A DNA stretch of 64,000 bases from Caballeronia cordobensis (GTDB lineage: Bacteria; Pseudomonadota; Gammaproteobacteria; Burkholderiales; Burkholderiaceae), in assembly GCF_001544575.2 (NCBI RefSeq), contig NZ_FCNY02000005.1:124001-188000 (forward strand). Reading direction: 5' to 3'. Below the pieces are notes generated by a model. The model was not told where the DNA came from. It saw only the letters and a program-made list of their open reading frames with translations, and searched no databases. Shown here piece by piece: positions 44,137-53,405 of this stretch (positions are counted from its first letter, which is position 1; each line of letters begins with the position of its first letter). A program made the position numbers and the translations under genes.

Positions 44137-45261
44137 CTATCCAACACGCCTCCACTTCCCAAACTTCGCAACCTCCCGTTCATCAAACGCAAAGCCCAAC
44201 CCCGGCTCCTGATGCAGCACGACGCGCCCCTCGCGATGTTCCAGTTGCCGATCCACCAGACGCCGGAAGTTCAGCACCTGATCGTCCCAGAAGTACTCGA
44301 CATAGCGCGCATTCGGCGTTGCCGCAACAAGCGGTGCGTGCAAGTCATGGAACCAGTGCGGACACATCACCACGCCGTACGATGCAGCCGTCGACGCGAT
44401 CTTGCGCCATTCGGTGATGCCGCCGCACACAGCCGCATCGGATTGCAGGATCGACGCCGCGCGCTGGTCGAGCACCTGCTTGTGATACCAGCGGCCATAG
44501 CCGATCTCGCCCGTCGCGACCGGAATGCGTGTGGCCTGGGCGAGGCGCGCATGATTGTCGACATCATCGGGGGAGAACGGTTCTTCGATGAAATACGGAT
44601 CGTATTGTTCGAAACGGCGCACATGCTGCAAGGCCTGCGTCAGATCGCGCCAGCCGTTGTTCATGTCGATCATCAGTTCGATATCCGCGCCCACGGCTTC
44701 GCGCGCGGCCCTCACGCGCTGTTCCTCTTCCTGCGGCGACAGGCGCCCGCCTTTCATCTTGACCGCGCGAAAGCCCTTCTCGACATAGCTCGCCATTTCC
44801 TCGCCGAGTTTCGCGGGGGTCTTGCCTTCGAGGTAATAGCCGCCGCTCGCGTAAGCGGGCACGCTGTCGAGTTCGTTCGCGCCGAGATATTTGTGCAACG
44901 GCACACCGTGCGTGCGGGCGTTGAGATCCCACAGCGCGATATCGAGTATGGACAGCGCCCGCATGACGGTGCCCGCGCGACCCTGCAGGAGCGCTTCGTC
45001 GTACATCGCCTGCCACAAGCCTTCGACGGCATACGAGTCGCGTCCGATCAACACCGGCGCAAGCAACTGCTCGACCGCCGCCGTCAGCAACTCGCCTGCC
45101 GCGCTGCCGACATAGCAGAAGCCCAGCCCTTCGACGCCATCCGTCGAGCGCACCTTGACGAGCCCGTAATGACGCGTGGACACCGTGCGCGTGGAAAACG
45201 ACGTCACGCGGTCCAGCGGCACGGCGGGCGCGCACACGTCGATGGATTGAATGATGGGCAT
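44137..45261 (-). CDS. Enolase-superfamily sugar-acid dehydratase (MR/MLE type)
   Basis: A 374-residue enolase-superfamily enzyme. Base residues Lys168 and Lys170 (AVKMKGG), metal ligands Asp199 (MIDMNNGW), Glu226 (FIEEPF) and Glu252 (VATGEIG), and His in CPHWFHDLHAPL (302 or 307) are present. The pattern fits acid-sugar dehydratases such as galactarate or talarate dehydratase. GGGAGACAAGC precedes the start. It is divergent from a LysR gene and lies at the left end of a sugar-acid regulon, with the shared A/T-rich site 75 bases upstream of its start. The exact substrate is unknown. Confidence 0.88.
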   Translation of the reverse strand: MPIIQSIDVCAPAVPLDRVTSFSTRTVSTRHYGLVKVRSTDGVEGLGFCYVGSAAGELLTAAVEQLLAPVLIGRDSYAVEGLWQAMYDEALLQGRAGTVMRALSILDIALWDLNARTHGVPLHKYLGANELDSVPAYASGGYYLEGKTPAKLGEEMASYVEKGFRAVKMKGGRLSPQEEEQRVRAAREAVGADIELMIDMNNGWRDLTQALQHVRRFEQYDPYFIEEPFSPDDVDNHARLAQATRIPVATGEIGYGRWYHKQVLDQRAASILQSDAAVCGGITEWRKIASTAASYGVVMCPHWFHDLHAPLVAATPNARYVEYFWDDQVLNFRRLVDRQLEHREGRVVLHQEPGLGFAFDEREVAKFGKWRRVG

Positions 45262-45335
45262 GCTTGTCTCCCTGTGTCTGGATTGAACGTCGCGTCCAGT
45301 GTGATGACACGCGTGCCGGACTGGAAGTATCCTTT

Positions 45336-45360
45336 GGCTTCTTCAAACCAAAAAATTTCT
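45336..45360 (-). promoter_or_regulatory. Shared regulon site, copy 1 (before the MR/MLE gene)
   Basis: Read on the minus strand, this is AAATTTTTTGGTTTGAAG followed by AAGCC. It matches the other three copies in order and orientation: an A/T-rich block, TTTGAAG, then an AAGC end facing the gene 75 bases away (start 45261). It also lies five bases before the LysR start, so autoregulation is possible. Confidence 0.55.
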
Positions 45361-45364
45361 TTCG

Positions 45365-46267
45365 ATGGACTCGCGCTATCTGCAGAGTTTCGTGTTCGTC
45401 GTGGAGCTCGGCTCTATCGCTGAAGCCGCGCGCAGGCTGGATTTGACGGCCGCCGCCGTCGCGCAGCGCGTGAAGATGCTGGAGCAGGAACTCGGCACCA
45501 CGCTCGTGCGCCGCTCGGGCCGCACCGTCGGCGCCACCGAGGCCGGCGAGCGCATCCTGGCGCGGGCGCGCACGGTGCTGCACGATATCCGCGATCTACG
45601 CACGGACGTCGAGGACACCGACCAGCTCGCCGGTCAATTGCGTCTGGGCGGCATGGCGACCATGATGGGCAGCCTCATCCCCGATGCGCTCGCGGTGCTG
45701 CTGCGGCGTCATCCGCAGGTCGATTTCTATCTGGAGCCGGGCACGTCGCTGGATCTGTATCGCAAGGTGACGACCGGCGATCTCGATGCCGCCGTGATCG
45801 CGCAGCCGCTTTTCAATCTTCCGAAAAGTTGCGACTGGCACACGTTCCGCTCGGAACCGCTGATCCTGCTGACGCCTGCTTCGATGGAAGTCGAGGACGT
45901 GCACGGCACCCTGCTTTCGGAGCCTTTCATTCGTTACGACCGTAACGTCGTGGGCGGACAGCTTGCGGATACCTATCTGCGGCAACACGGCATCAAGCCG
46001 CATCAGCGCTGCGAGCTGGACGGGCTGGCCGCCATCGCGACGCTCGTCGATCGCGGCCTGGGCGTATCGCTGGTGCCGGACTGGGCGCCGCACGAATACC
46101 CCGGCCTGTCCGTGCGGAAATGGGCCTTGCCCCATGTCACGCCCAAGCGCCTCGTCGGGCTGATGTGGGGCCGCTCGTCCGCGCGCATCCGGCTCGTGCA
46201 GGCCTTCCTTGGCGCGGCCGAGGCCATCCAGCGTGCGCGGCAGGACAAAGGCAAGGCGAGGCGCTAA
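45365..46267 (+). CDS. LysR-family regulator of the sugar-acid regulon
   Basis: A 300-residue LysR regulator (helix-turn-helix near 17-36, SIAEAARRLDLTAAAVAQRV) with a complete effector domain (IPDALAVLLRRHPQVDFYLE; SEPLILLTPASMEVEDV). It is divergent from the enolase-superfamily gene and upstream of the dehydratase, lyase, MFS and dehydrogenase genes. It has no strong ribosome site; the start context is AT-rich. Four copies of one site found between 45.3 and 56.5 kb make it the best candidate for control of the whole block. The effector is probably a sugar acid or a 2-keto-3-deoxy acid. Confidence 0.9.
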   Translation: MDSRYLQSFVFVVELGSIAEAARRLDLTAAAVAQRVKMLEQELGTTLVRRSGRTVGATEAGERILARARTVLHDIRDLRTDVEDTDQLAGQLRLGGMATMMGSLIPDALAVLLRRHPQVDFYLEPGTSLDLYRKVTTGDLDAAVIAQPLFNLPKSCDWHTFRSEPLILLTPASMEVEDVHGTLLSEPFIRYDRNVVGGQLADTYLRQHGIKPHQRCELDGLAAIATLVDRGLGVSLVPDWAPHEYPGLSVRKWALPHVTPKRLVGLMWGRSSARIRLVQAFLGAAEAIQRARQDKGKARR

Positions 46268-46292
46268 GGTCGTGCGGGCCATCTTCGGAAGC

Positions 46293-46318
46293 AAAAATAA
46301 TTATCGTTTGATGCAAGC
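46293..46318 (+). promoter_or_regulatory. Shared regulon site, copy 2 (before the IlvD-type gene)
   Basis: AAAAATAATTATCG followed by TTTGATGCAAGC, 69 bases before the dehydratase start at 46387. It shares the TTTGAxGCAAGC end with the copy at 48241 and the orientation with the other copies. Confidence 0.6.
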
Positions 46319-46386
46319 GCGAGCGGGTCGCCGCCACATGCATCGGCCGGGATAATGCAGACAAACCCACAGGAGACGCTGGCATC

Positions 46387-48156
46387 ATGAGCGATACATT
46401 CAAGAAAACGCCCTCCAAAGACGGCGCGCAGCCGGAGCGCGAACCGGGCGGCCTGCGCAAGTCGCTGACGAACTACGGCGACAACGGCTTCTCGCTCTTT
46501 CTGCGCAAGGCGTTCATCAAGGGCGCGGGCTATACGGACAGCGCGCTGGATCGCCCGGTCATCGGCATCGTCAACACGGGCAGCGCGTATAACCCGTGTC
46601 ACGGCAATGCGCCGCAACTGATCGAAGCCGTCAAGCGCGGCGTGATGCTCGCGGGCGGCCTGCCGATGGACTTCCCCACCATCTCGATCGCCGAATCGTT
46701 CTCGCAGCCCACCAGCATGTATCTGCGCAACCTCATGTCGATCGACACCGAGGAAATGATCCGCGCGCAGCCGATGGACGCCGTCGTGCTGATCGGCGGT
46801 TGCGACAAGACCGTGCCCGCGCAGCTGATGGGCGCGGCATCGGCGAACATTCCGACGATCCAGCTCATCACCGGTTCGATGCTGACGGGCGCGCATCGCG
46901 GCGAACGCGTCGGCGCGTGTACGGATTGCCGGCGCTACTGGGGCCGTTTTCGCGCGGAAGAGATCGACGAGACCGAGATCGCGGCCGTCAACAATCAGCT
47001 CGTCGCGAGCGTGGGCACGTGTTCGGTGATGGGCACGGCAAGCACGATGGCCTGTATCGCCGAGGCATTGGGCATGACGGTGCCGGGCGGTGCATCGCCG
47101 CCGGCGGTGACGTCGGACCGCATGCGCATTGCGGAGATGACCGGCACGCAAGCCGTGCAAATGGCGCGCGACGGACTCACCATCGACAAGATCCTCACCG
47201 CCGAAGCCTTCGAGAACGCCATGCGCGTGCTGCTCGCCATCGGCGGCTCGACGAACGGCATCGTGCATCTGACGGCGATCGCGGGCCGCATGGGCTACGA
47301 CGTCGATCTGAAAGCGCTCGATCGCATGGGGCGCGAGACGCCCGTTCTGGTCGATCTGAAACCGTCGGGTTCGCATTACATGGAGGACTTTCACAAGGCG
47401 GGCGGCATGGCCACCTTGCTGCGCGAACTGAAGCCGCTATTGAATCTCGACACGCTGACGGTCACGGGCCGCACGCTCGGCGAGGAAATCGAAGCCGCGG
47501 GGCCGGCATTCGAACAGGATGTGGTGCGGCCCTTCGACCGGCCGATCTTTCCGCAAGGCGGCATTGCCGTGTTGCAGGGCAATCTCGCGCCGGGCGGCGC
47601 GATCATCAAGCAGTCCGCGGCGAACGCGAAGCTCATGGAGCACGAGGGCCGCGCGGTCGTGTTCGAGAATGCGGCGGACCTCGCCGCGCGCATCGACGCC
47701 GACGATCTCGACGTCAACGCGGACGATATTCTGGTGCTGAAGAACATCGGCCCGAAGGGCGCGCCCGGCATGCCCGAAGCGGGCTATATCCCGATCCCGC
47801 GCAAGCTCGCCACGGCCGGCGTGAAGGATATGGTGCGCATCTCCGACGGCCGCATGAGCGGCACCGCGTTCGGCACCATCGTGCTGCATGTGACGCCCGA
47901 ATCGGCGGTGGGCGGGCCGCTCGCCTACGTGCAGTCCGGCGACCGGATTCGCCTGAGCGTGGCGAAGCGCGAAATCTCGCTGCTGGTCAGTGACGACGAA
48001 CTCGCGGCACGCGCGGCGCGTCATCCCGTCACCGTGCCGAAAGCCGAGCGTGGCTATCGCAAGCTGTTCTTCGATACGGTCACACAAGCGGATCAAGGCG
48101 TCGATTTCGATTTCCTGCGCGCTACGGAACATCGCGGCACCACGCCCAGAAGCTAG
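46387..48156 (+). CDS. IlvD/EDD-family sugar-acid dehydratase
   Basis: A 589-residue iron-sulfur dehydratase, distinct from the xylonate-type enzyme at 37804. Cluster ligands are Cys71 (NPCHGNAPQ), Cys139 (IGGCDKTVP) and Cys212 (VGTCSVMGTA). The opening (SLTNYGDNGFSLFLRKAFIK) and GDSAL-type sequence match dehydratases for L-arabinonate, L-fuconate or related acids more than IlvD of branched-chain amino-acid synthesis. Family enzymes give a 2-keto-3-deoxy acid. A DHDPS-type lyase, an MFS transporter and a 2-hydroxyacid dehydrogenase follow in the same direction, completing a short pathway. A strong terminator lies just after it. Confidence 0.9.
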   Translation: MSDTFKKTPSKDGAQPEREPGGLRKSLTNYGDNGFSLFLRKAFIKGAGYTDSALDRPVIGIVNTGSAYNPCHGNAPQLIEAVKRGVMLAGGLPMDFPTISIAESFSQPTSMYLRNLMSIDTEEMIRAQPMDAVVLIGGCDKTVPAQLMGAASANIPTIQLITGSMLTGAHRGERVGACTDCRRYWGRFRAEEIDETEIAAVNNQLVASVGTCSVMGTASTMACIAEALGMTVPGGASPPAVTSDRMRIAEMTGTQAVQMARDGLTIDKILTAEAFENAMRVLLAIGGSTNGIVHLTAIAGRMGYDVDLKALDRMGRETPVLVDLKPSGSHYMEDFHKAGGMATLLRELKPLLNLDTLTVTGRTLGEEIEAAGPAFEQDVVRPFDRPIFPQGGIAVLQGNLAPGGAIIKQSAANAKLMEHEGRAVVFENAADLAARIDADDLDVNADDILVLKNIGPKGAPGMPEAGYIPIPRKLATAGVKDMVRISDGRMSGTAFGTIVLHVTPESAVGGPLAYVQSGDRIRLSVAKREISLLVSDDELAARAARHPVTVPKAERGYRKLFFDTVTQADQGVDFDFLRATEHRGTTPRS

Positions 48157-48184
48157 ACGCAACGCGTTCCGTTCTCCTCCGCGT

Positions 48185-48210
48185 GAGGCCGCCTTCGGGC
48201 GGCCTCTTTT
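48185..48210 (+). terminator. Rho-independent terminator after the IlvD-type gene
   Basis: GAGGCCGCC, loop TTCG, GGCGGCCTC and TTTT: a perfect nine-pair stem with a stable tetraloop and T-run, 29 bases after the dehydratase stop. It separates the dehydratase transcript from the next gene, which has its own regulator site 31 bases further on. Confidence 0.9.
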
Positions 48211-48240
48211 CATTGCTGCGCCGGGTTTCGCGCGAGACAT

Positions 48241-48266
48241 CAAAAATTCTTTTCTTTGAAGCAAGC
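48241..48266 (+). promoter_or_regulatory. Shared regulon site, copy 3 (before the DHDPS-type gene)
   Basis: CAAAAATTCTTTTC followed by TTTGAAGCAAGC, 83 bases before the start of the lyase gene at 48349. It shares AAAAATTCTT and AAGCAAGC with the copy at 56434 and lies immediately after the dehydratase terminator. Confidence 0.65.
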
Positions 48267-48348
48267 ATGTAGCGGCACTTCGAGGTCCGGCGCGCGACGA
48301 TACTGACCGCGCCCCTCGAACCTGTCAGGACACTCAGGAGACGCTTGC

Positions 48349-49299
48349 ATGACTTCGTCAAGGACCTTTCAGGGCGCGCTGTCGCCCGTTCTCACGCCAT
48401 TCGACGACGACGGCGCGCCCTCGGCGCAACGGCTCGTGCGCCATTGCCGCGCGTTGCTGAACGACGATGTCGGCCTCGCCGTGTTCGGCACCAACTCGGA
48501 AGCCAACTCGCTCTCGGTCGCGGAAAAGCGCGGCCTGCTCGACGCGCTCATCGCCGCGGGACTGCCCGCCGCGCGCATGATGCCCGGCACCGGCGCGTGC
48601 GCCCTGCCCGATGCCGTCGAACTCACGCGACACGCCGTGGCGAACGGCTGCGGCGGCGTGCTGATGCTGCCGCCGTTCTACTACAAGGGCGTGAGCGACG
48701 AAGGCCTGTTCCGCGCCTATGCCAGCGTGATCGAAGCCGTCGGCGACGCGCGTCTCAGGATCTACCTCTATCACATTCCGCCGGTCGCGCAGGTGCCGTT
48801 GAGTCTCGCGCTCATCGAACGGCTGCTGAAGGCGTATCCGGGCACGATCGCGGGCATCAAGGACAGTTCGGGCGACTGGGGCAACACCTCGGCGCTGATC
48901 GACGCGTTTGCGGCCACGGGCTTCGAAGTATTCGCGGGCAGCGAGACGTTCCTGCTGCGCACCCTGCAGGCGGGCGGTGCCGGTTGCATCACCGCGACCG
49001 GCAACGTCAACGCGGCCGCCATCGCCCGACTTGCGCGCGAATGGCAGGCCGTCGATGCCCCCGCGCAGCAGCGCCGGCTCGATGAAACCCGCGCCGTGTT
49101 CCAGCGCTTCCCGATGATCGCCGCCATGAAAGCCGCCATCGCGTGGCAGTCGGGCGACGACGCGTGGGCGAACCTGCGTCCCCCGCTCGTCGAACTCGAT
49201 GCGACGCAGCGCGTGCAGCTTGAAAACGCGCTGGAGGCGATCGGCTTTCGCATGCCCCATGCGGACCAGCTTGCGTTGCGCGCCGAAGCGGCGCACTGA
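48349..49299 (+). CDS. Dihydrodipicolinate-synthase-family aldolase/dehydratase
   Basis: A 316-residue class I lyase of the DHDPS/N-acetylneuraminate-lyase family. The Schiff-base lysine is Lys171 in TIAGIKDSSGDW, the assisting Tyr141 is in IYLYHIPPV, and GTNSEANSLS is in the carboxylate-binding loop where GTTGEA is usual. In sugar-acid operons such enzymes split or dehydrate 2-keto-3-deoxy acids. True DapA for lysine is unlikely here. CAGGAGACGCTTGC precedes the start. It has its own shared regulon site. Aldolase versus dehydratase cannot be decided. Confidence 0.88.
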   Translation: MTSSRTFQGALSPVLTPFDDDGAPSAQRLVRHCRALLNDDVGLAVFGTNSEANSLSVAEKRGLLDALIAAGLPAARMMPGTGACALPDAVELTRHAVANGCGGVLMLPPFYYKGVSDEGLFRAYASVIEAVGDARLRIYLYHIPPVAQVPLSLALIERLLKAYPGTIAGIKDSSGDWGNTSALIDAFAATGFEVFAGSETFLLRTLQAGGAGCITATGNVNAAAIARLAREWQAVDAPAQQRRLDETRAVFQRFPMIAAMKAAIAWQSGDDAWANLRPPLVELDATQRVQLENALEAIGFRMPHADQLALRAEAAH

Positions 49300-49347
49300 G
49301 CGTCGCACAGCCACTACAACGACCCGGACGACAAGAAGGAGACAGCC

Positions 49348-50655
49348 TTGTACGAAAGCACGTCATTTCCCGCATCGATCGAAGCCAGCGAAGCCGACTC
49401 CATCTTTCGGCGCGTCGCGTTGCGCTTCATGCCGCTCCTCTTCACCGGTTACGTGGTGGCTTATCTGGATCGCGTGAATGTGGGCTTTGCGAAACTGCAA
49501 ATGCTCAACTCGCTGCATCTGAGCGAAGCGGTGTATGGCTTCGGCGCGGGACTGTTTTTCGTCGGGTATTTTTTCTTCGAGGTGCCCAGCAACCTGCTCT
49601 TGCATCGCATCGGCGCGCGACGATGGATTGCGCGCATCATGATCACGTGGGCGCTGCTCTCGATGGCAACCGCCTGGGTGAGCACGCCCATGCAGTTCTA
49701 TGCCGTGCGGTTCATGCTCGGCGTGGCGGAAGCGGGATTTTTTCCGGGCATGGTGCTCTATCTGACCTACTGGTTTCCATCGCACCGGCGCGGCAAGATG
49801 GTCGCGCTGCTGATGGCGGGCAATCCGGTGTCGGGGCTCGTCGGCGGACCGGCATCGGGATGGATCATCCATTCGATGAACGGCCTGTGGGGCCTCGCGG
49901 GCTGGCAGTGGCTCTTCATCATCGAAGCGTTGCCGTCGATCGCGCTGGGCATCGTGATCCTGAAGCATCTCGACGACCGCGTCGCCGATGCCGCCTGGCT
50001 CACCGAGCGCGAGCGCCGCGTGGTGCAGGATGAAATCGCCGCCGATACCGCCACGCAGACGCACGGCTCGGTGCGCGCCGTGTTCACGTCGGCGCGCGTG
50101 TATCTGATGTGCCTGATCCTGTTCGGCATCGTGATGGGCTCGTATGCCATCGGCTTCTGGCAACCGAGCATTCTGCGCTCGACCGGCATCGAAGACGCCT
50201 TCGTCATCGGCCTGCTGACGATGATCCCCTACTCCATCGCGCTCGTCGCGATGATCGTCGCCGGCAAGCATGCGGACCGCACCCGCGAGCGCCGCTGGCA
50301 CGTCGCGCTACCCGCGCTGATCGCGGCGGCGGGCTTCGTGCTGTGCGCGCTGTTCGGCTCGTCGTCGGCGATCTCGGTGGCGGGCCTTACGCTGGCGACC
50401 GCGGGCGTCATCACCGCCTTGCCGATGTTCTGGGCGTTGCCCACCGCGTTTCTCGGCGGCACGGGCGCGGCGGCGGGCATCGCACTCATCAACTGCACGG
50501 GCAATCTCGCGGGCTTCATCAGCCCGGCCGTGATCGGCTGGCTCAAGACGATGACGCATTCGCTTTCGTCGGGGCTGTTCGTGGTCGCGGCGTCGCTCGC
50601 GCTCTCGGCGCTGCTGATTCTCGTCTTCGTGCCCGCGAAACTCGTCAACAGGTAA
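49348..50655 (+). CDS. MFS transporter, anion:cation symporter (ACS) type
   Basis: A 435-residue transporter of the ACS subfamily, whose members import glucarate, galactonate, hexuronates and other organic anions with protons. It has about 12 membrane segments, the signature GYVVAYLDRVNVGFAKLQML and LGVAEAGFFPGMVLYLTYWF. The start is TTG 49348 with AGAAGGAGACAGCC just upstream. It is one of two ACS transporters in the regulon, so two related acids may be imported. It is in one operon with the lyase and the hydroxyacid dehydrogenase. Confidence 0.92.
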   Translation: MYESTSFPASIEASEADSIFRRVALRFMPLLFTGYVVAYLDRVNVGFAKLQMLNSLHLSEAVYGFGAGLFFVGYFFFEVPSNLLLHRIGARRWIARIMITWALLSMATAWVSTPMQFYAVRFMLGVAEAGFFPGMVLYLTYWFPSHRRGKMVALLMAGNPVSGLVGGPASGWIIHSMNGLWGLAGWQWLFIIEALPSIALGIVILKHLDDRVADAAWLTERERRVVQDEIAADTATQTHGSVRAVFTSARVYLMCLILFGIVMGSYAIGFWQPSILRSTGIEDAFVIGLLTMIPYSIALVAMIVAGKHADRTRERRWHVALPALIAAAGFVLCALFGSSSAISVAGLTLATAGVITALPMFWALPTAFLGGTGAAAGIALINCTGNLAGFISPAVIGWLKTMTHSLSSGLFVVAASLALSALLILVFVPAKLVNR

Positions 50656-50664
50656 GGATGCGAG

Positions 50665-51609
50665 ATGCAACACGACGACCTCACCCTGCCGCCCGTCCTG
50701 CAGATCGGCGAGTTTCCGGCGATTGCGCAGGCGCTGCTGAACGAGCGGCTGACCTTGCACTCGCTCGCCGACATCGACGCCGACGATGCCCTGCGCGCGC
50801 GCATCGGCGCAATTGCAACGCGTTCGAACTACGACATCGACATCGCGCTGATCGAGCGCCTGCCGTCGCTGCGTATCATCGCGACGAGCGGCGTCGGATT
50901 CGATCGCATTCCGGTCGAGTTCGCGCGCGAACGCGGCATCGTCGTCACGAACACGCCGGATCTGCTCAACGCGGCCGTCGCGGAACTGACTATCGGCCTG
51001 ATCCTCGCGTTGCTGCGCCAGTTGCCGCTGGCGGATCGTTACGTGCGCGAGGGCATGTGGAGCCGGGGCGCGTTTCCGCTCGGATCGAGTCTCGCTGGAA
51101 AGCGCGCGGGTATCGTGGGCATGGGGCGCATCGGCAAGGAGATCGCGCGGCGGCTCGAACCGTTCGGGACCGAGATTGCCTACTCCGGCCGCACGCGCCA
51201 GAGCCTGCCGTTCGAATGGTTCGCCACGCCCGTGGAACTGGCGCGCTGGTCCGATATATTGATCGCGAGCTGTCCCGGCGGCAGCGCGACGCGGCATCTG
51301 ATCGATGCGGCCGTGCTCGATGCGCTCGGCGCGAAGGGGCTGCTGGTGAATATCGCGCGCGGTTCGGTGGTGGACGAGGCGGCCCTGGTGGCGGCGCTGC
51401 AACGCAAGGCGATCGCCGGCGCCGCGCTCGACGTCTTCGAACACGAGCCGCTCGAGGCCGGTTCGCCGCTCTGCACCTTCGATGAAGTCGTGCTCGCCCC
51501 GCATATCGGCAGCGCAACGCATGAGACGCGTCTCGCGATGGCGCGTCTCACTGCCGATAACATCGTCTCGTTCCTGACGACGGGAAAGGCCCTGACGCCG
51601 GTCTGCTGA
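50665..51609 (+). CDS. D-2-hydroxyacid dehydrogenase
   Basis: A 314-residue NAD(P)-dependent D-isomer-specific 2-hydroxyacid dehydrogenase of the glyoxylate/hydroxypyruvate reductase (GhrB) group. NAD-binding motif: AGIVGMGRIGKEIARRLEPF. Catalytic Arg in VNIARGSVVDE, Glu in ALDVFEHEPLE and His in VLAPHIGSAT. In this operon it could reduce tartronate semialdehyde, hydroxypyruvate or a 2-keto acid formed by the lyase. The start follows AAGGATGCGAG. Its stop codon abuts the stop of the convergent amidohydrolase with no gap. Confidence 0.9.
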   Translation: MQHDDLTLPPVLQIGEFPAIAQALLNERLTLHSLADIDADDALRARIGAIATRSNYDIDIALIERLPSLRIIATSGVGFDRIPVEFARERGIVVTNTPDLLNAAVAELTIGLILALLRQLPLADRYVREGMWSRGAFPLGSSLAGKRAGIVGMGRIGKEIARRLEPFGTEIAYSGRTRQSLPFEWFATPVELARWSDILIASCPGGSATRHLIDAAVLDALGAKGLLVNIARGSVVDEAALVAALQRKAIAGAALDVFEHEPLEAGSPLCTFDEVVLAPHIGSATHETRLAMARLTADNIVSFLTTGKALTPVC

Positions 51610-52560
51610 TCAAACGAAGCCGTAGAGCTTCGCGGGCGTATCGACGAGGATCATCTTGCGCGTGGCTTCGTCCGGAACCACCCGCGCGAACAGGTCGGTG
51701 AGCAAGGCGTCGTCGGGAATGCGGTTCAGCGGCTGCTCGGTCGGATGCGGCCAGTCGCTGCCCCACAGCACGCGCTCCGGCGCGACCTTCGCGAATCCGG
51801 ATGCCAGCGCGACGCTGTCCGCATAGGTCGGCGGCCCGACGCGCGTCTCGTTGTAGAAGCCGATCAGCTTGACGTACGCCTTGCCGCTCGTGAGCAGTTC
51901 CGACACCATCTGAAACGCGGTCTGATGGAGCGCGTCCGGTTCGGGCACATGCGCGAGATGATCGAACACCACCGGGCACGGCAGGTCGTACCACACGCTG
52001 CGCGCCTGCAGCAGAAACGCCGCGGGCGCGTTCACCTGCACATGCCAGCCCATCGGCGCAATGCGCGCCGCCAGCGGCTTCACCATGTCGAGCGTGGTCG
52101 TGCCGGGCGGCGCGAGATTGAAGCGGATGCCGCGCACGCCGGCGCGATCGAGCGCTTCGAGTTCCGCCTGGGTGACGCTCGTATTGACGACCGCGATGCC
52201 GCGCGCGCGGCCATCGAAACGCGCAATGGATTCCACGAGCAGGCGGTTGTCCACGCCATAACTCGATGGCTGCACGATCACGTTGCGCGTGGTGCCGATG
52301 CGCTGCTGCAATTGCCGGTAGTCGTCCACGGTCGCATCGCCGGGTTTGAGCGTCGCTTCGGGCGCCCACGGATAACGATGATCGTAGATATGGTGATGAC
52401 AGTCCGTCGCGTTCGGCGGCATCGGCAGCGTCGCGCGCTCGGTGCCCGTGGACCATTTCACTTGCGAATTCTGAACTTGCGTTTGCGCGCAGCCGCCCAG
52501 CATCGCCAACGCACCGAGCGCCTTGAGCGTCGTGCGGCGCTTCTCATCGAATCCCGCCAT
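51610..52560 (-). CDS. Exported amidohydrolase (lactonase-type), Tat lipoprotein-like
   Basis: A 316-residue amidohydrolase-2 family protein (relatives hydrolyse 2-pyrone-4,6-dicarboxylate or sugar lactones). Metal-site motif: NATDCHHHIYDHRYPW, and LWGSDWPHP near the end. It has an N-terminal export signal: MAGFDEKRRTTLKALGALAM with a twin arginine, then LGGC, a possible lipobox. It may thus be folded before export and anchored in the periplasm. The start at 52560 follows AAAGGAGAAGGC. It is the last gene of a minus-strand operon behind uronate dehydrogenase. A role in lactone ring opening outside the cytosol is inferred. Confidence 0.82.
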   Translation of the reverse strand: MAGFDEKRRTTLKALGALAMLGGCAQTQVQNSQVKWSTGTERATLPMPPNATDCHHHIYDHRYPWAPEATLKPGDATVDDYRQLQQRIGTTRNVIVQPSSYGVDNRLLVESIARFDGRARGIAVVNTSVTQAELEALDRAGVRGIRFNLAPPGTTTLDMVKPLAARIAPMGWHVQVNAPAAFLLQARSVWYDLPCPVVFDHLAHVPEPDALHQTAFQMVSELLTSGKAYVKLIGFYNETRVGPPTYADSVALASGFAKVAPERVLWGSDWPHPTEQPLNRIPDDALLTDLFARVVPDEATRKMILVDTPAKLYGFV

Positions 52561-52584
52561 GCCTTCTCCTTTTATTAACGTCAT

Positions 52585-53391
52585 TCAGTCGATGCGATCC
52601 GGATTGCCGGCGAACTCGCGCAAACAACCGAATCCGCCATGAAACAGGGCCTCCGTTTCATCTTCGGGCGGATTCGACGCAAGCACCTCCGCCGCATGTG
52701 TCTCGCCGTCGTCCTGAGGGACATAGCCGAGTGCCCGCGCGTTCGCATTGCTCCAGCGATTGCGCGCATTGTCCGACACGCCGTACACGACGACGAAGTG
52801 ATAGTCGGGCGCATCGATGCAGCGGCGCGTGAGCTGAACCATGTCGCGATGACTGATCCACGAGGCGAGATGCCGCGGCGCGCTCGGCCGGTCGTCCGGG
52901 CGAAACGAACCGATGCGCATGCACGCGACCGACATGCCGTACTTGTCGGCATAGAGACGTCCGAGCGCTTCGCCGAATACCTTCGATACACCGTAGCGGC
53001 TGTCGGGCCGGAACATGACGGTGTCGTCGATCATGCGATCGCGCCGATGAAATCCCACCGCGTGATTCGAACTCGCGAACACCATGCGCTTCACGCCGGC
53101 CTGACGCGCCGCTTCGAACACGTTGTAGCAGCCGTCGATATTCATGTCGCGGATCTTCTGCCATGTGTCCTCGTCGGGAATGCCCGCGAGATGCACGACC
53201 GTATCGACGCCTTCCATAATCGCGCGCAGCGCCTCCGGGCGCGTGATGTCCGCCGTGACGACTTCCTCATGCTCGCCCGCGCTCGCCTGAGGCGCGATAT
53301 CCGCGAGACGCAGCGCGTAATGTCCCGCGAGCCCCGCGCGCAACACGCGGCCGATCTGCCCGCCCGCACCCGTGATCAGGATACGTTTCAT
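52585..53391 (-). CDS. Uronate dehydrogenase-like SDR (Udh)
   Basis: A 268-residue extended-type SDR close to Agrobacterium uronate dehydrogenase, which turns galacturonate or glucuronate into an aldaro-1,4(5)-lactone with NAD. NAD-binding motif is KRILITGAGGQIGRVLRAGL, Tyr133 and Lys137 in SRYGVSKVFGEAL, and FASSNHAVGFHRR matches the SSNH segment of the substrate pocket. GGAGACTCTAT precedes the start. It stands between an ACS transporter and a lactonase-type hydrolase and is cotranscribed with galactarate/altronate dehydratase upstream, as expected for the oxidative uronate route. Confidence 0.88.
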   Translation of the reverse strand: MKRILITGAGGQIGRVLRAGLAGHYALRLADIAPQASAGEHEEVVTADITRPEALRAIMEGVDTVVHLAGIPDEDTWQKIRDMNIDGCYNVFEAARQAGVKRMVFASSNHAVGFHRRDRMIDDTVMFRPDSRYGVSKVFGEALGRLYADKYGMSVACMRIGSFRPDDRPSAPRHLASWISHRDMVQLTRRCIDAPDYHFVVVYGVSDNARNRWSNANARALGYVPQDDGETHAAEVLASNPPEDETEALFHGGFGCLREFAGNPDRID

Positions 53392-53405
53392 ATAGAGTCT
53401 CCGTC